From: Bacteroidales bacterium
GTDB taxonomy: Bacteria > Bacteroidota > Bacteroidia > Bacteroidales > JACABE01
Direction: 5' to 3'
Length of the DNA stretch: 61,109 bases
NCBI GenBank assembly: GCA_023251515.1
Contig: JAHEYQ010000027.1
Location: forward strand, 1 to 61,109
In this document: positions 35,392 to 43,302 of the stretch, piece after piece
Position numbering within the stretch: position 1 is the first letter of the stretch
How the letters are laid out: each line of letters begins with the position of its first letter
Made by a program: the position numbers and the translations under genes
Notes under the pieces: generated by a model
Databases searched by the model: none
What the model was told of the DNA's origin: nothing
The model's input: only the letters and a program-made list of their open reading frames with translations

Positions 35392-35757
35392 ATGAACGAC
35401 TTTGAGTTTAGAGAATCATTAAAAAACAGAACAAAGCTTTTTGCTATCAGAATTATTAAATTATTTAAGGCTTTGCCTAAAACAATAGAAAGTCAGATTA
35501 TTGGCAAACAATTACTACGTTCTGCTACTTCTGTAGCTGCAAATTACAGATCAGCATGCAGAGCAAGATCGCAGTCAGAATTCTTTAGCAAAATCAGTAT
35601 CGTAATTGAAGAAGCTGATGAATCGATGTTTTGGATTGAAATATTATTTGAATCAGAAATCATGAAAAAAGAACTACTAATAGATTTGTATAATGAGAAT
35701 GAAGAAATATTGAAAATCATGGCAACTACTCGCAAAAACTCAAAAAAATTCATTTAA
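35392..35757 (+). CDS. Four-helix-bundle (S23/IVP-type) protein
   Basis: The product is 121 aa. FEFRESLKNRTKLFAIRIIKLFKALPK...GKQLLRSATSVAANYRSACRARSQSEFFSKISIVIEEADESMFWIEILFE is the conserved core of the S23 family, first known from intervening sequences of 23S rRNA genes. The biochemical function is unknown. It sits between the adaptor and the first permease of an otherwise continuous efflux operon, flanked on both sides by period-8 arrays, so it looks inserted. Confidence 0.88.
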   Translation: MNDFEFRESLKNRTKLFAIRIIKLFKALPKTIESQIIGKQLLRSATSVAANYRSACRARSQSEFFSKISIVIEEADESMFWIEILFESEIMKKELLIDLYNENEEILKIMATTRKNSKKFI

Positions 35758-35821
35758 TCAGTTATTCTGTTAATCATTTAATCAATTATTCAATTATTCA
35801 ATTATTCATTTAATCAATTAA
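35755..35821. repeat. Period-8 array, right flank of the four-helix-bundle gene
   Basis: About eight octamers (TTTAATCA, GTTATTCT, ATTATTCA repeated) run from the gene's stop codon to 5 bp before the permease ATG. They are in the inverse orientation to the array at 35287-35336. Confidence 0.8.
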
Positions 35822-35825
35822 TAAC

Positions 35826-37001
35826 ATGAAGTACTCTAGTCCTGTAATAAGGGTTATGCGCAGAGAATGGAACCGGATTAAAAGCAAATGGGTTTTATTG
35901 ATGGTTACCTTTGTTGGTCCGTTGATTGCTTTTTTGCTGGTAATGTCGATATTTTCTTCAAATGTTCCCCGCAATTTGCCTGTAGCTGTTGTGGATATGG
36001 ATAATACATCGTTTTCGAGAACCATCAGCCGCTGGACTGATGCTACCGCTATTGCCGCTGTTGACAGAAGTTATATTAGCCTGGAAGATGCCCGCAATGC
36101 TATGGAAGAAGGAAAAGTAGATGCCATTCTTCATATTCCGGAAGGTACCGAAAGAGGTATATTGAAAGGCGAAAGTTCTTCTGTTGTTCTTTATCTGAAT
36201 AATGCCAATGTAGTAAAAGCCGGATTGATGAACAGTGGCATCCGTAAAGCACTCAGCACTTTATCGGGCGGAATTAAACTAAAAAAACAATTGCAGCAAG
36301 GTAGAAATCAGAATGAAGCCATGGCTCGCATTATGCCTATTAAACTCAATTCGGTTGTTCTTTTCAATCCTTTTATCAGTTATTCTTATTTCCTTACTTT
36401 GGGTTTAATGCCTATTATTCTGATTGTTTTTACTTTATTGGGAACAACCCATGCTATCGGAACTGAATTACTCAGAGGAACCGGACCACAATGGCTGGCT
36501 GCTGCTGATGGAAACATTGTTTTTGCCCTTGTTGGCAAACTTCTTCCATATACTTTTATTTTCAGCCTGATAGCCATGATGATGAATGTGATTTTGATAC
36601 AACAATTAGGCTTACCTGTTCATGGCAAAATGCATATTATACTTGTTAGCGAGTTTTTATTAATATTAAGTTATCAGTTTCTGGCTATTTTCTTTCTGGG
36701 ATTATTTTCCAATCTGCGATTAAGTTTATCTATAGGCAGTGCTTATTGTATGCTTGCCCTCACCTATTCGGGCTTAACATTTCCCGAATTCGGAATGCCG
36801 GCATTCGGACAGGCTGTTGCTGGTATCTTTCCGTTTACCTATTGGCTCAAAATATTTATCGGTCAAACCCTTAGAGGCGAACCTGCTGTTTACGGCATTT
36901 ATCCGATGTACGCTTTAATGGCATTTATTGCTTTGGGAATTATGTTTATCCCCCGCTTGAAACATCTTTTGCAAAACGAACATCATTGGGGGAAATACTA
37001 A
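35826..37001 (+). CDS. ABC-2 type transporter permease 1
   Basis: The product is 391 aa. It has one N-terminal membrane helix (VLLMVTFVGPLIAFLLVMSIF), a periplasmic domain of about 140 residues (VAVVDMDNTSFSRTISRWTDATAIAAVD...), and a C-terminal block of five or six helices, the layout of ABC2_membrane_3/YhgE-like permeases. It is partner of the next gene. No ATPase gene occurs in the operon. The start is the ATG directly after the period-8 array. Confidence 0.88.
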   Translation: MKYSSPVIRVMRREWNRIKSKWVLLMVTFVGPLIAFLLVMSIFSSNVPRNLPVAVVDMDNTSFSRTISRWTDATAIAAVDRSYISLEDARNAMEEGKVDAILHIPEGTERGILKGESSSVVLYLNNANVVKAGLMNSGIRKALSTLSGGIKLKKQLQQGRNQNEAMARIMPIKLNSVVLFNPFISYSYFLTLGLMPIILIVFTLLGTTHAIGTELLRGTGPQWLAAADGNIVFALVGKLLPYTFIFSLIAMMMNVILIQQLGLPVHGKMHIILVSEFLLILSYQFLAIFFLGLFSNLRLSLSIGSAYCMLALTYSGLTFPEFGMPAFGQAVAGIFPFTYWLKIFIGQTLRGEPAVYGIYPMYALMAFIALGIMFIPRLKHLLQNEHHWGKY

Positions 37002-37012
37002 TACTTGTAATT

Positions 37013-38218
37013 ATGTGGAATTCAATTATAAAAAACTTAGAACTTATAGTTTATTTCTTTAAGAATGAACTTAAAAGCATTTTTACCGATGCCGGAGCTG
37101 TATTGCTTTTTATGGTAGCTTTGGTAATTTACCCTTTGTTGTATTCGGTGGCATATCAGAAAGAAGTCATCCGCGATATTCCTGTGGCTGTGGTTGATCT
37201 TGATCATACCGCACTGAGCCGTCAGGCTGCCCGTATGGCTGATGCCAGCGAACAATTGATGGTTGCTTACAAACCTATAAGTTTAAAAGAAGCTGAGAAT
37301 CTGTTTTATGAAGGCAAAGTGAAAGGTGTTGTTCTGATTCCGAATCATTTCGAAAAAGATGTTTTATCGGGCAAACAAAGTAATATGGTTGTTTACAGCG
37401 ATGCCAGTTATTTTTTGCTTTACAAGCAAGTATATGCCGGGGCTGTTTATTCAGTTGGAACTTTAAGCGGCGGCATCGAAATTAAACGTATGCTTGCAGA
37501 AGGAAAATCGGTAAAACAGGCTTTCGATCAACAGGAACCTTTAAAAGTTCAATCTCGGTTTTTATATAATCCTTCAGGTGGTTATGGCTCTTTTGTTTTG
37601 CCGGGTATTGTAATTCTGATTTTGCAACAAACCATGCTGATTGGTATTGGCATGTTGGGCGGAACAAGTCGCGAAAAAAATATGTTTCATATTATTCACG
37701 ATAAGGTGAATGAAAAATGGGGAAGCATTCCGGTAATTCTCGGAAAATCGTTTGCTTACATATTTATTTACCTTTTCAATGCCTTGTTTACGATGGTTAT
37801 TTTGCATAATTGGCTAAATTTTCCTGATAATATGAATTTTATGCATACGGTTTTACTACTGATTCCTTTTTTATTTGCAACGGCTTTTATGGGATTATCC
37901 ATCAGTGTATTTTTCCGCGAAAGGGTTTATTCTTTGTTGTTTATGGTATTTTTATCGCCGGTAGTTTTATTCTTAAGCGGATTATCCTGGCCTGCCTCAG
38001 CCATTCCAAAAGGCTTATATGCAGCAGCACATCTGTTTCCGAGCACTACGATGATACCGGCTTATATACGTATGCGTATCAGCGGTGCTACAATCAATCA
38101 GGTAAGCGGCGATTGGCTTTTCCTGACTATACAGATGATTATTTATTTTGTAATTGCATGTATTGTTTACAAACTGGCAATGAAAAAATTTACCAAAGCG
38201 AGTATTGGTAATGAGTAA
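37013..38218 (+). CDS. ABC-2 type transporter permease 2
   Basis: The product is 401 aa from the ATG at 37013; a 36986 start would overlap permease 1 by 16 bp and add nine residues. It has the same layout as permease 1 (VAVVDLDHTALSRQAARMADASEQLMVAYKPISLKEAENLFYEGKVKGVVLIP, then six C-terminal helices), so the two are paralogues that probably form a heterodimer. It is the last gene of the efflux operon. Confidence 0.88.
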   Translation: MWNSIIKNLELIVYFFKNELKSIFTDAGAVLLFMVALVIYPLLYSVAYQKEVIRDIPVAVVDLDHTALSRQAARMADASEQLMVAYKPISLKEAENLFYEGKVKGVVLIPNHFEKDVLSGKQSNMVVYSDASYFLLYKQVYAGAVYSVGTLSGGIEIKRMLAEGKSVKQAFDQQEPLKVQSRFLYNPSGGYGSFVLPGIVILILQQTMLIGIGMLGGTSREKNMFHIIHDKVNEKWGSIPVILGKSFAYIFIYLFNALFTMVILHNWLNFPDNMNFMHTVLLLIPFLFATAFMGLSISVFFRERVYSLLFMVFLSPVVLFLSGLSWPASAIPKGLYAAAHLFPSTTMIPAYIRMRISGATINQVSGDWLFLTIQMIIYFVIACIVYKLAMKKFTKASIGNE

Positions 38219-38230
38219 TTGAGTAACTAC

Positions 38231-38818
38231 CTCTCAAAAGACCTCATCCCCAACCCTTCTCCTAAAAGGAGAAGGGAGTCTGCTTCGTAGTAAAATAACT
38301 GAGTAATTGATTAACTGATTAATTGAAAAAAGATTTCAAATGAAATATAGCAACGAAGCACTGCCAAAGCTCCTCTCCTTTTAGGAGAGGCTGGGTGAGG
38401 TCGTTAGGAGTAAATAAATAACCAACCTCTCAAAAGACCTCATCCCCAACCCTTCTCCTAAAAGGAGAAGGGAGTCTGCTTCGTGGTAAAAATAACTGAG
38501 TAATTGATTAACTGAAAAAAGATTTCTAGAGAAAAATAGCTACAAAGCACTTCCGTAGCTCCTCTCCTTTTAGGAGAGGCGGGGGTGAGATAGATAGAAG
38601 TAAATGAATAACTACCTTTCAAAAGACCTCATCCCCAACCCTTCTCCCAAAAGGAGAAGGGAGTCAGCTTCGTAGGTTTATTTCGAAGTAAAAGAGATAT
38701 TAATCTTTATGATATCAAAAAATATATTTAAAAGTACTATAATGAGATTTTGCACTGCCAAAGCTCCTCTCCTTTTAGGAGAGGCTGGGTGAGGTCGTTA
38801 GGAGTAACTGAATAACCA
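38231..38818. repeat. Three tandem units of about 190 bp
   Basis: Each unit carries the element GACCTCATCCCCAACCCTTC + TCC-hairpin-GGAG + AAGGGAGTC (direct: 38240, 38434, 38622), a period-8 stretch, and the inverse element CTCCTCTCC-TTTTAGGAGAGG-CTGGGTGAGGTC (38372, 38558, 38764). The elements alternate direct, inverse, direct, inverse, direct, inverse. A single related element lies at 55078-55124. The region is non-coding and fills the gap between the efflux operon and the next gene. Confidence 0.85.
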
Positions 38819-38831
38819 ACAACCAAACAAC

Positions 38832-39746
38832 CTATTCTCTTTTCATTGTTGCTTTTATTTTTATTTCGTTTTTTATTATTTTTTTCGGAATGGTTAATTC
38901 CAGCGTGTTGAAGTTTTCTTTGGAAAATCTGATAATGTCGGCATCTTTTATATAGACTTTTATTCTGAAATTTCCTTTTTGGTCGCTGAGGCATTGTTTT
39001 TGTTTTTTGCCGGCAACTATGCTTACTTCGCTTACAGGCAATTTGGTTCCGGCTTCGCATACAACACCTGTAATCCAGGCTGTGTAGCGGTTTTTGCGAC
39101 CTTCTATCTCTTTTCTTTCGCGGTTTACTTTATAGCTTTTGTAAAATTCAGGTGCCGTGTCTTTATAAATCATAAGCAATGGGTCGAGGATTTTTTTAAG
39201 CAACTGATTTGTTTCTTTTGTTTTGTTGCTTATCATTTTGATATGATTCGATCTGGATTTGGCAATTTTTTCGCGATTGGGTTTAATTTTAAACCAATCT
39301 TCAAGTTCAACCCCAAAATTTATAATCTTTTCTGTTTCAATACCGAATACCGAAATCTCTTGCTTACACTGCAAAGCATGTTCACCAATATGCTTAATAG
39401 CATAATAAAAACTATCGTCCGTCATTCGGCTTAGTTTCGACTTGGGATAATCGAGCAGTCGGGCTTCTTCATCTTTATGATTAATTGTATAATGCATCCG
39501 AAGGTATTCTTTAAACATAAATGCCGTTTCTTCCAGTGCCGAGCGCGTTCTCTTCTTTGCAGCTGTCAAAACTACTGCCGAACCTTCAAATTCAGGATCC
39601 GAATCAGATATTATACTAATGTTGTTTGCTAATAAATTTATGTAAGATGAAATAAATTGATTTGTTTCCCAGATATTTTTATACTTATCAAATATTAATT
39701 TTACCTGACAGAACATTCTGTAATAAGATGTATCTGATTTTCTCAT
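38832..39746 (-). CDS. Hypothetical protein with C-terminal carboxypeptidase-regulatory-like domain
   Basis: The product is 304 aa with no signal peptide. Residues 1-205 are helical and charged and not recognised. From about 220 (AWITGVVCEAGTKLPVSEVSIVAGKKQKQCLSDQKGNFRIKVYIKDADIIRFSKENFNTLELTIP) the pattern matches a CarboxypepD_reg-like beta domain, normally found in exported proteins, so its presence on a protein without an export signal is odd. It is a single gene flanked by the tandem repeats and the AT-rich desert. Confidence 0.7.
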   Translation of the reverse strand: MRKSDTSYYRMFCQVKLIFDKYKNIWETNQFISSYINLLANNISIISDSDPEFEGSAVVLTAAKKRTRSALEETAFMFKEYLRMHYTINHKDEEARLLDYPKSKLSRMTDDSFYYAIKHIGEHALQCKQEISVFGIETEKIINFGVELEDWFKIKPNREKIAKSRSNHIKMISNKTKETNQLLKKILDPLLMIYKDTAPEFYKSYKVNRERKEIEGRKNRYTAWITGVVCEAGTKLPVSEVSIVAGKKQKQCLSDQKGNFRIKVYIKDADIIRFSKENFNTLELTIPKKIIKNEIKIKATMKRE

Positions 39747-39769
39747 ACAATAAGCAATTTAGATATAAA

Positions 39770-40330
39770 TATGTAAGTACATTATTTTTATAATAGTATA
39801 TTATAATATAATTTCAACTGCAAATATAATACATTTAATTTCAACAAGTATATATTTGTATAGAAAAAATTATAGTTTAAATAATTATTTTATAAATTAT
39901 TATTACAATTTAAATAATTAAACCAAATAATATATATTAATATTATAATTTTGTAATATCATAATACTGAATTAATTCAATATATAAATATTATATTTCT
40001 ATATGTTAATATTGTAATACTATATATAGATTTTAATTTCAATAAATAAAATAATAATATCCTTAATATAAATATAGATTCAATAAATAATTTTTATATC
40101 TCATTATATTAAATATAAAAACATTTACTTAATTATATTATGATACATTAAAATAATATAATTATTTATAATAAAATACGTATATAAATTGTATATTGTA
40201 ATGTGTATTTTACGATATGTAGTAATTAATCTATGATTTAAATAATATAAATATGTTATTGTATAGAATTAATACAATTTTGATTATAAATAATGTGCTT
40301 TGTAATATTATTAATTTGATAATAACTCAA
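39770..40330. other. Extremely AT-rich gene desert
   Basis: About 560 bp in which, by eye, only around one base in ten is G or C, with many TATATA and AATAATTT runs and no open frame or stable hairpin. It sits upstream (in the minus sense) of nothing obvious and separates the 38832 gene from the toxin-like locus. No DnaA boxes or iterons are seen. Confidence 0.75.
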
Positions 40331-40436
40331 ACAAATAGCCAATGCCGGATATTAAATCTGATGCAATATCTGATTAATGCAATAATGATAAAGTAGATAA
40401 GAAAGTGTGGCGGGATAAAAAGAGGCTTAAACAAAA

Positions 40437-40470
40437 AAACCAAACAGGTTTTGAAAACCTGTTAGGTTTA
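40437..40470. repeat. Inverted repeat related to 18463-18495
   Basis: AAACC-A-AACAGGTTT pairs with AAACCTGTT-A-GGTTT with one mismatch. It is the same sequence family as the convergent-gene hairpin at 18463. Confidence 0.7.
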
Positions 40471-40521
40471 AACTTTTAAAACAAAGCTTTTTGATGCTAT
40501 TTAAAGCCATTTAGAAATAAA

Positions 40522-40580
40522 AAAGGCAAAGCAAACAGCTAAAAACATATTTATGTTTATTATCCGTTTGCTTTGCCTTT
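40522..40580 (-). terminator. Terminator of the minus-strand toxin-like locus
   Basis: AAAGGCAAAGCAAAC (40522-40536) and GTTTGCTTTGCCTTT (40566-40580) form a perfect 15-bp stem with a 29-nt loop. On the minus strand the stem is followed by TTTATTTC, and it lies 60 bp after the stop of the 40640 gene. Confidence 0.7.
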
Positions 40581-40639
40581 GCATGCAAAAATGCTATCCT
40601 AAAAAGTCCTTCCCTTTGGGAAGGATATAGGATGGGCTT

Positions 40640-41170
40640 TTATTGCTTCACCAGCTTCCAGTACAGCCTTTTGCCTTCTTTGGTGATAATTACCAGATAG
40701 TAATTACCCGTGTTTGCCTGCTGCATATCTACTTCGGTATGGTTTTGCATGGCATCCTGTTTGTGGAAAAGCCTGCCCGCACCATCGTAAATCTGCATGC
40801 TGCAACCCTCAGCCTCTGTCGTGCCCTTAAACTGCACATTCAGCTTATACTGCACCGGATTGGGAAATACTTTTATATCTCCCTCGCTCAGATTACTGAG
40901 CGAAGCCGAAGCAGGGTTGCTGAGCGTAGTCGAAGCAGGGTTGCTGAGCGAAGCCGAAGCAAGGCTATCTGCTTCTATTAAGCTGTTAATACTCTGCACC
41001 ACCGTATTATTATTGTTATTCTGCGGCGGTGCTATAGGTATAGGTGTAATTGTACGACTTACCCTGTTGCCCGAAGCATCGTAAGTATAATTAACGGTAG
41101 TTGTCTGTGCTTTTACTGCTACTTGCAGCAGCAAAAGCAAAATTAATGTTGCGATTTTGTTTGTTTTCAT
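40640..41170 (-). CDS. Small secreted YD-motif protein with T9SS type A sorting tail
   Basis: The product is 176 aa. The signal peptide (MKTNKIATLILLLLLQVAVK, then AQ) is followed by TTTVNYTYDASGNRVSRT, a single RHS/YD-type repeat. A low-complexity middle (SLASASLSNPASTTLSNPASASLSNLSEG) is encoded by three tandem copies of the REP-like DNA element GCTGAGCG(A/T)AG(C/T)CGAAGCA. The C-terminal 80 residues are a Por-type secretion tail (VFPNPVQYKLNVQF...GNYYLVIITKEGKRLYWKLVKQ). It is exported by T9SS. The signal-peptide/YD start is the source sequence of the truncated copies at 45288-53695. It looks like an RHS protein reduced to its two ends. Confidence 0.8.
   Translation of the reverse strand: MKTNKIATLILLLLLQVAVKAQTTTVNYTYDASGNRVSRTITPIPIAPPQNNNNNTVVQSINSLIEADSLASASLSNPASTTLSNPASASLSNLSEGDIKVFPNPVQYKLNVQFKGTTEAEGCSMQIYDGAGRLFHKQDAMQNHTEVDMQQANTGNYYLVIITKEGKRLYWKLVKQ
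40888..40961. repeat. Three REP-like elements inside a coding sequence
   Basis: TTGCTGAGCG(A/T)AG(C/T)CGAAGCAGG is repeated three times in tandem within the 40640 gene. The same family is intergenic at 55003-55022 (CACTGAGCGAAGTCGAAGTG), and fragments lie at 11247 and 11988. Confidence 0.75.
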
Positions 41171-41204
41171 TGCTCATCTTTATTATAACGAAATTCGTAT
41201 TTTC

Positions 41205-41783
41205 TTAATCTGCAGCAGCTCCAATAAAAATACTTTTAACTATATTGTTTTTCAGATTAATGATCGTACCCCCATAAATCGTGCCTATAAAAATAAAATT
41301 CGAATCTGAATCAGAAGAATTTATTAGCTTAAAATACCTTTCTTTAACAACTTTTCCATTAGAGCCAATACCAATACCTTGAGAAGTGGTAAGTTTACAT
41401 GGACTTTTAATCGTTATTGATCTTACTGTTTTATTACCACCTGAAGTATCTGATTCCATAACCAATTCTATACCCAAAGATAAATATTCCCATGTTTGAG
41501 CATATGATCCTGTTGAACCTAAATAGGTCTCATCATCTTTATTTTCAGGAGTACCTAAAATTTTAATTATTTCCTGCTGATCGGTTTTTAACTTTAGCCA
41601 TCCCCCAATCACTTCATATTCGCTATTTATTGATTTAGCTTTTGAAGTTGATACAGTATCAGCTACAAGTATTTTATTTTTCTGAAGATTTTCATCATTG
41701 GATATATTATTGTTCTTATTGTTTGTACATGAAATTACTAAAAATATTGTAGCTATTATATAAAATTCACTAAACTTTTTCAT
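41205..41783 (-). CDS. Hypothetical lipoprotein, candidate immunity protein of the RHS tip
   Basis: The product is 192 aa. The SPII signal ends FLVISCTNNKNNN. The mature protein contains strands (GGWLKLKTDQQEIIKILGTPENKDDETYLGSTGSYAQTWEYLSLGIELVM) that resemble a small SmpA/BLIP-like fold. The ATG overlaps the stop of the RHS-tip gene (ATGA), so translation is coupled, as is common for toxin-immunity pairs. A lipoprotein would act in the periplasm, where an M23-type effector would act. This assignment is inferred from context only. Confidence 0.6.
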   Translation of the reverse strand: MKKFSEFYIIATIFLVISCTNNKNNNISNDENLQKNKILVADTVSTSKAKSINSEYEVIGGWLKLKTDQQEIIKILGTPENKDDETYLGSTGSYAQTWEYLSLGIELVMESDTSGGNKTVRSITIKSPCKLTTSQGIGIGSNGKVVKERYFKLINSSDSDSNFIFIGTIYGGTIINLKNNIVKSIFIGAAAD

Positions 41784-43057
41784 TTTATTACAGAATTTAA
41801 AAATTGTGTTGGATTAATTAAATCACTTCTTCGCCAATAAGGTTTTTTATATTTGATTGTAAAAGGTCCCGTTGCATCTCCTGAGTACATTTCAAAATGT
41901 AACATTGATTTATTTTTAGGCATATATGCAACATGACCAATTAATTGACCTTTATTAACATGCTTACCTTTTACAATCCCTTCCAAAGGTATTATTTCAC
42001 CGTATAATGCTTGAAAATCACCATGATCAATCTCTACTGCATAATCAAATTTTGTATTAAAATTATAAGGATTTTGTATTACAGTTCCTGATTTCGTAGC
42101 ATAAACATTTGTACCAACAGGAGCATACAAGTCGCAGCCAGCGTGCAACCGCTCTCCTCTTGTATCTCCAAATCTTCCTGGTCTAATCATATAAGAATTT
42201 ACTCTAAAATCCAATGGGAATCGACCAATATCATTATGTCTATCTGGATATAAATAATGAAATGATTCATCAAATATAAGTTCAGAACCTGAATTCCTTT
42301 CAAAAAACAATAAATTAAAATTAACAACGATTGGATCGGGAGTATAAACAACAGAACCAATTGCATTATTATTATAGTATTTTAAAATACCTGAATATTT
42401 GTCATAATAAAAATCAAAATTAAACACACTAAAACTAGATGTTGTTATAAATATTTGAAAGTTATTATATGTAGTATTATTTATAACACTATTTCCGCCG
42501 CCACTAGCGCCTGGTATTAATAAATTTCCATGCAACCAATTATTAAAATTATTGAATGATTGATCATAATTGCTTTCCCATCCGTAATTATTTGAAACAG
42601 GGCTACCAACTGATGATTGTCCAAAACCAATTCCGGTATTTGGTTGGACGGTATATCCACTTGGGTCAGTATAAGCAAACGGATTATTTAAGCAATAGCT
42701 ATAGCGGTTGTAGTTTTGCGTGTTTGATGGGTCCTGTAAAACAGGATCGGGGCTTAAGAAACGCCCTAATTTGGAATCATAAAGGCGGCCATTCATATTT
42801 ATTAAGCCAAACTTATCTAAGTGCTCGTGTCCGGTATAGCCACGCGAGAACAGATGGGTGGAGTTATCGGGCAAGGTCCAGTTGTCGTAATTGCGGCGGT
42901 TGCCCCAGGCATCAAAGCTGTATCTGTCAACCACTGCTCCGCTTTCGTTGGTAACTTTATCGAAAGAACCCAGATTGTCCTTATGGATATAATACAAGCG
43001 GCGAACAAGATAACGTTGTTCGGGACTTATTTTATAAAAAACTTTTCCTAAGAACAT
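41780..43057 (-). CDS. RHS-core tip with C-terminal M23-like peptidase domain
   Basis: The product is 425 aa from the ATG at 43057; the frame extends to 43111, but a promoter box lies at 43072-43079. Residues about 15-140 are the RHS core end (YYIHKDNLGSFDKVTNESGAVVDRYSFDAWGNRR...NMNGRLYDSKLGRFLSPDPVLQDPSNTQNYNRYSYCLNNPFAYTDPSG). After a variable linker the last 130 residues form an M23/LytM-like domain: HAGCDL keeps the H-x3-D zinc pair and MLHFEM keeps the third zinc His, but the first His of HxH is Met and the second catalytic His is replaced in ALYGEI. No export signal. It is an orphan tip compared with full RHS proteins (over 1000 aa). Confidence 0.82.
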   Translation of the reverse strand: MFLGKVFYKISPEQRYLVRRLYYIHKDNLGSFDKVTNESGAVVDRYSFDAWGNRRNYDNWTLPDNSTHLFSRGYTGHEHLDKFGLINMNGRLYDSKLGRFLSPDPVLQDPSNTQNYNRYSYCLNNPFAYTDPSGYTVQPNTGIGFGQSSVGSPVSNNYGWESNYDQSFNNFNNWLHGNLLIPGASGGGNSVINNTTYNNFQIFITTSSFSVFNFDFYYDKYSGILKYYNNNAIGSVVYTPDPIVVNFNLLFFERNSGSELIFDESFHYLYPDRHNDIGRFPLDFRVNSYMIRPGRFGDTRGERLHAGCDLYAPVGTNVYATKSGTVIQNPYNFNTKFDYAVEIDHGDFQALYGEIIPLEGIVKGKHVNKGQLIGHVAYMPKNKSMLHFEMYSGDATGPFTIKYKKPYWRRSDLINPTQFLNSVIK

Positions 43058-43071
43058 GATTTTTTTATTTG

Positions 43072-43079
43072 CAAAAATA
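43072..43079 (-). promoter_or_regulatory. -7 element (TATTTTTG, minus strand) of the RHS-tip gene
   Basis: The plus strand reads CAAAAATA. The box lies 14 nt before the ATG at 43057, which supports that start and indicates the orphan tip is independently transcribed. Confidence 0.5.
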
Positions 43080-43249
43080 ATGTTTTTATTTTTCTCAAAA
43101 AAGCATTGCATAACAATTGAAGCATAGAATTGATGATATTTAAAGCCTTTGAGAGAAAAAAATGTATTGCTTTTAGTAATAATTAAACCACATACGTTGA
43201 AATACTATTCTTGTTAGTGTTTTTGAATGATTAAGTATCAATAAAAATG

Positions 43250-43257
43250 TAATTTTG
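43250..43257 (+). promoter_or_regulatory. -7 element TAATTTTG of the GT39 gene
   Basis: TAATTTTG overlaps the most upstream possible start codon (43255), so the real start must be downstream, at 43303. Confidence 0.5.
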
Positions 43258-43302
43258 CATTTGCAAATCGGGATTTACAATAAAATCAATGCTGTTGTTT
43301 AT

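Noticed and set aside
38737..39060. Basic 107-residue frame overlapping the 38832 gene
   Set aside because: Lysine/arginine-rich shadow of the 38832 gene and of repeat DNA; no support as a gene.
39770..40330. Replication origin
   Set aside because: The stretch is AT-rich but has no DnaA boxes, iterons or dnaA/dnaN/parAB neighbours.
43058..43111. N-terminal extension of the RHS-tip gene
   Set aside because: A promoter box at 43072-43079 lies inside it, so the extension is probably not transcribed.
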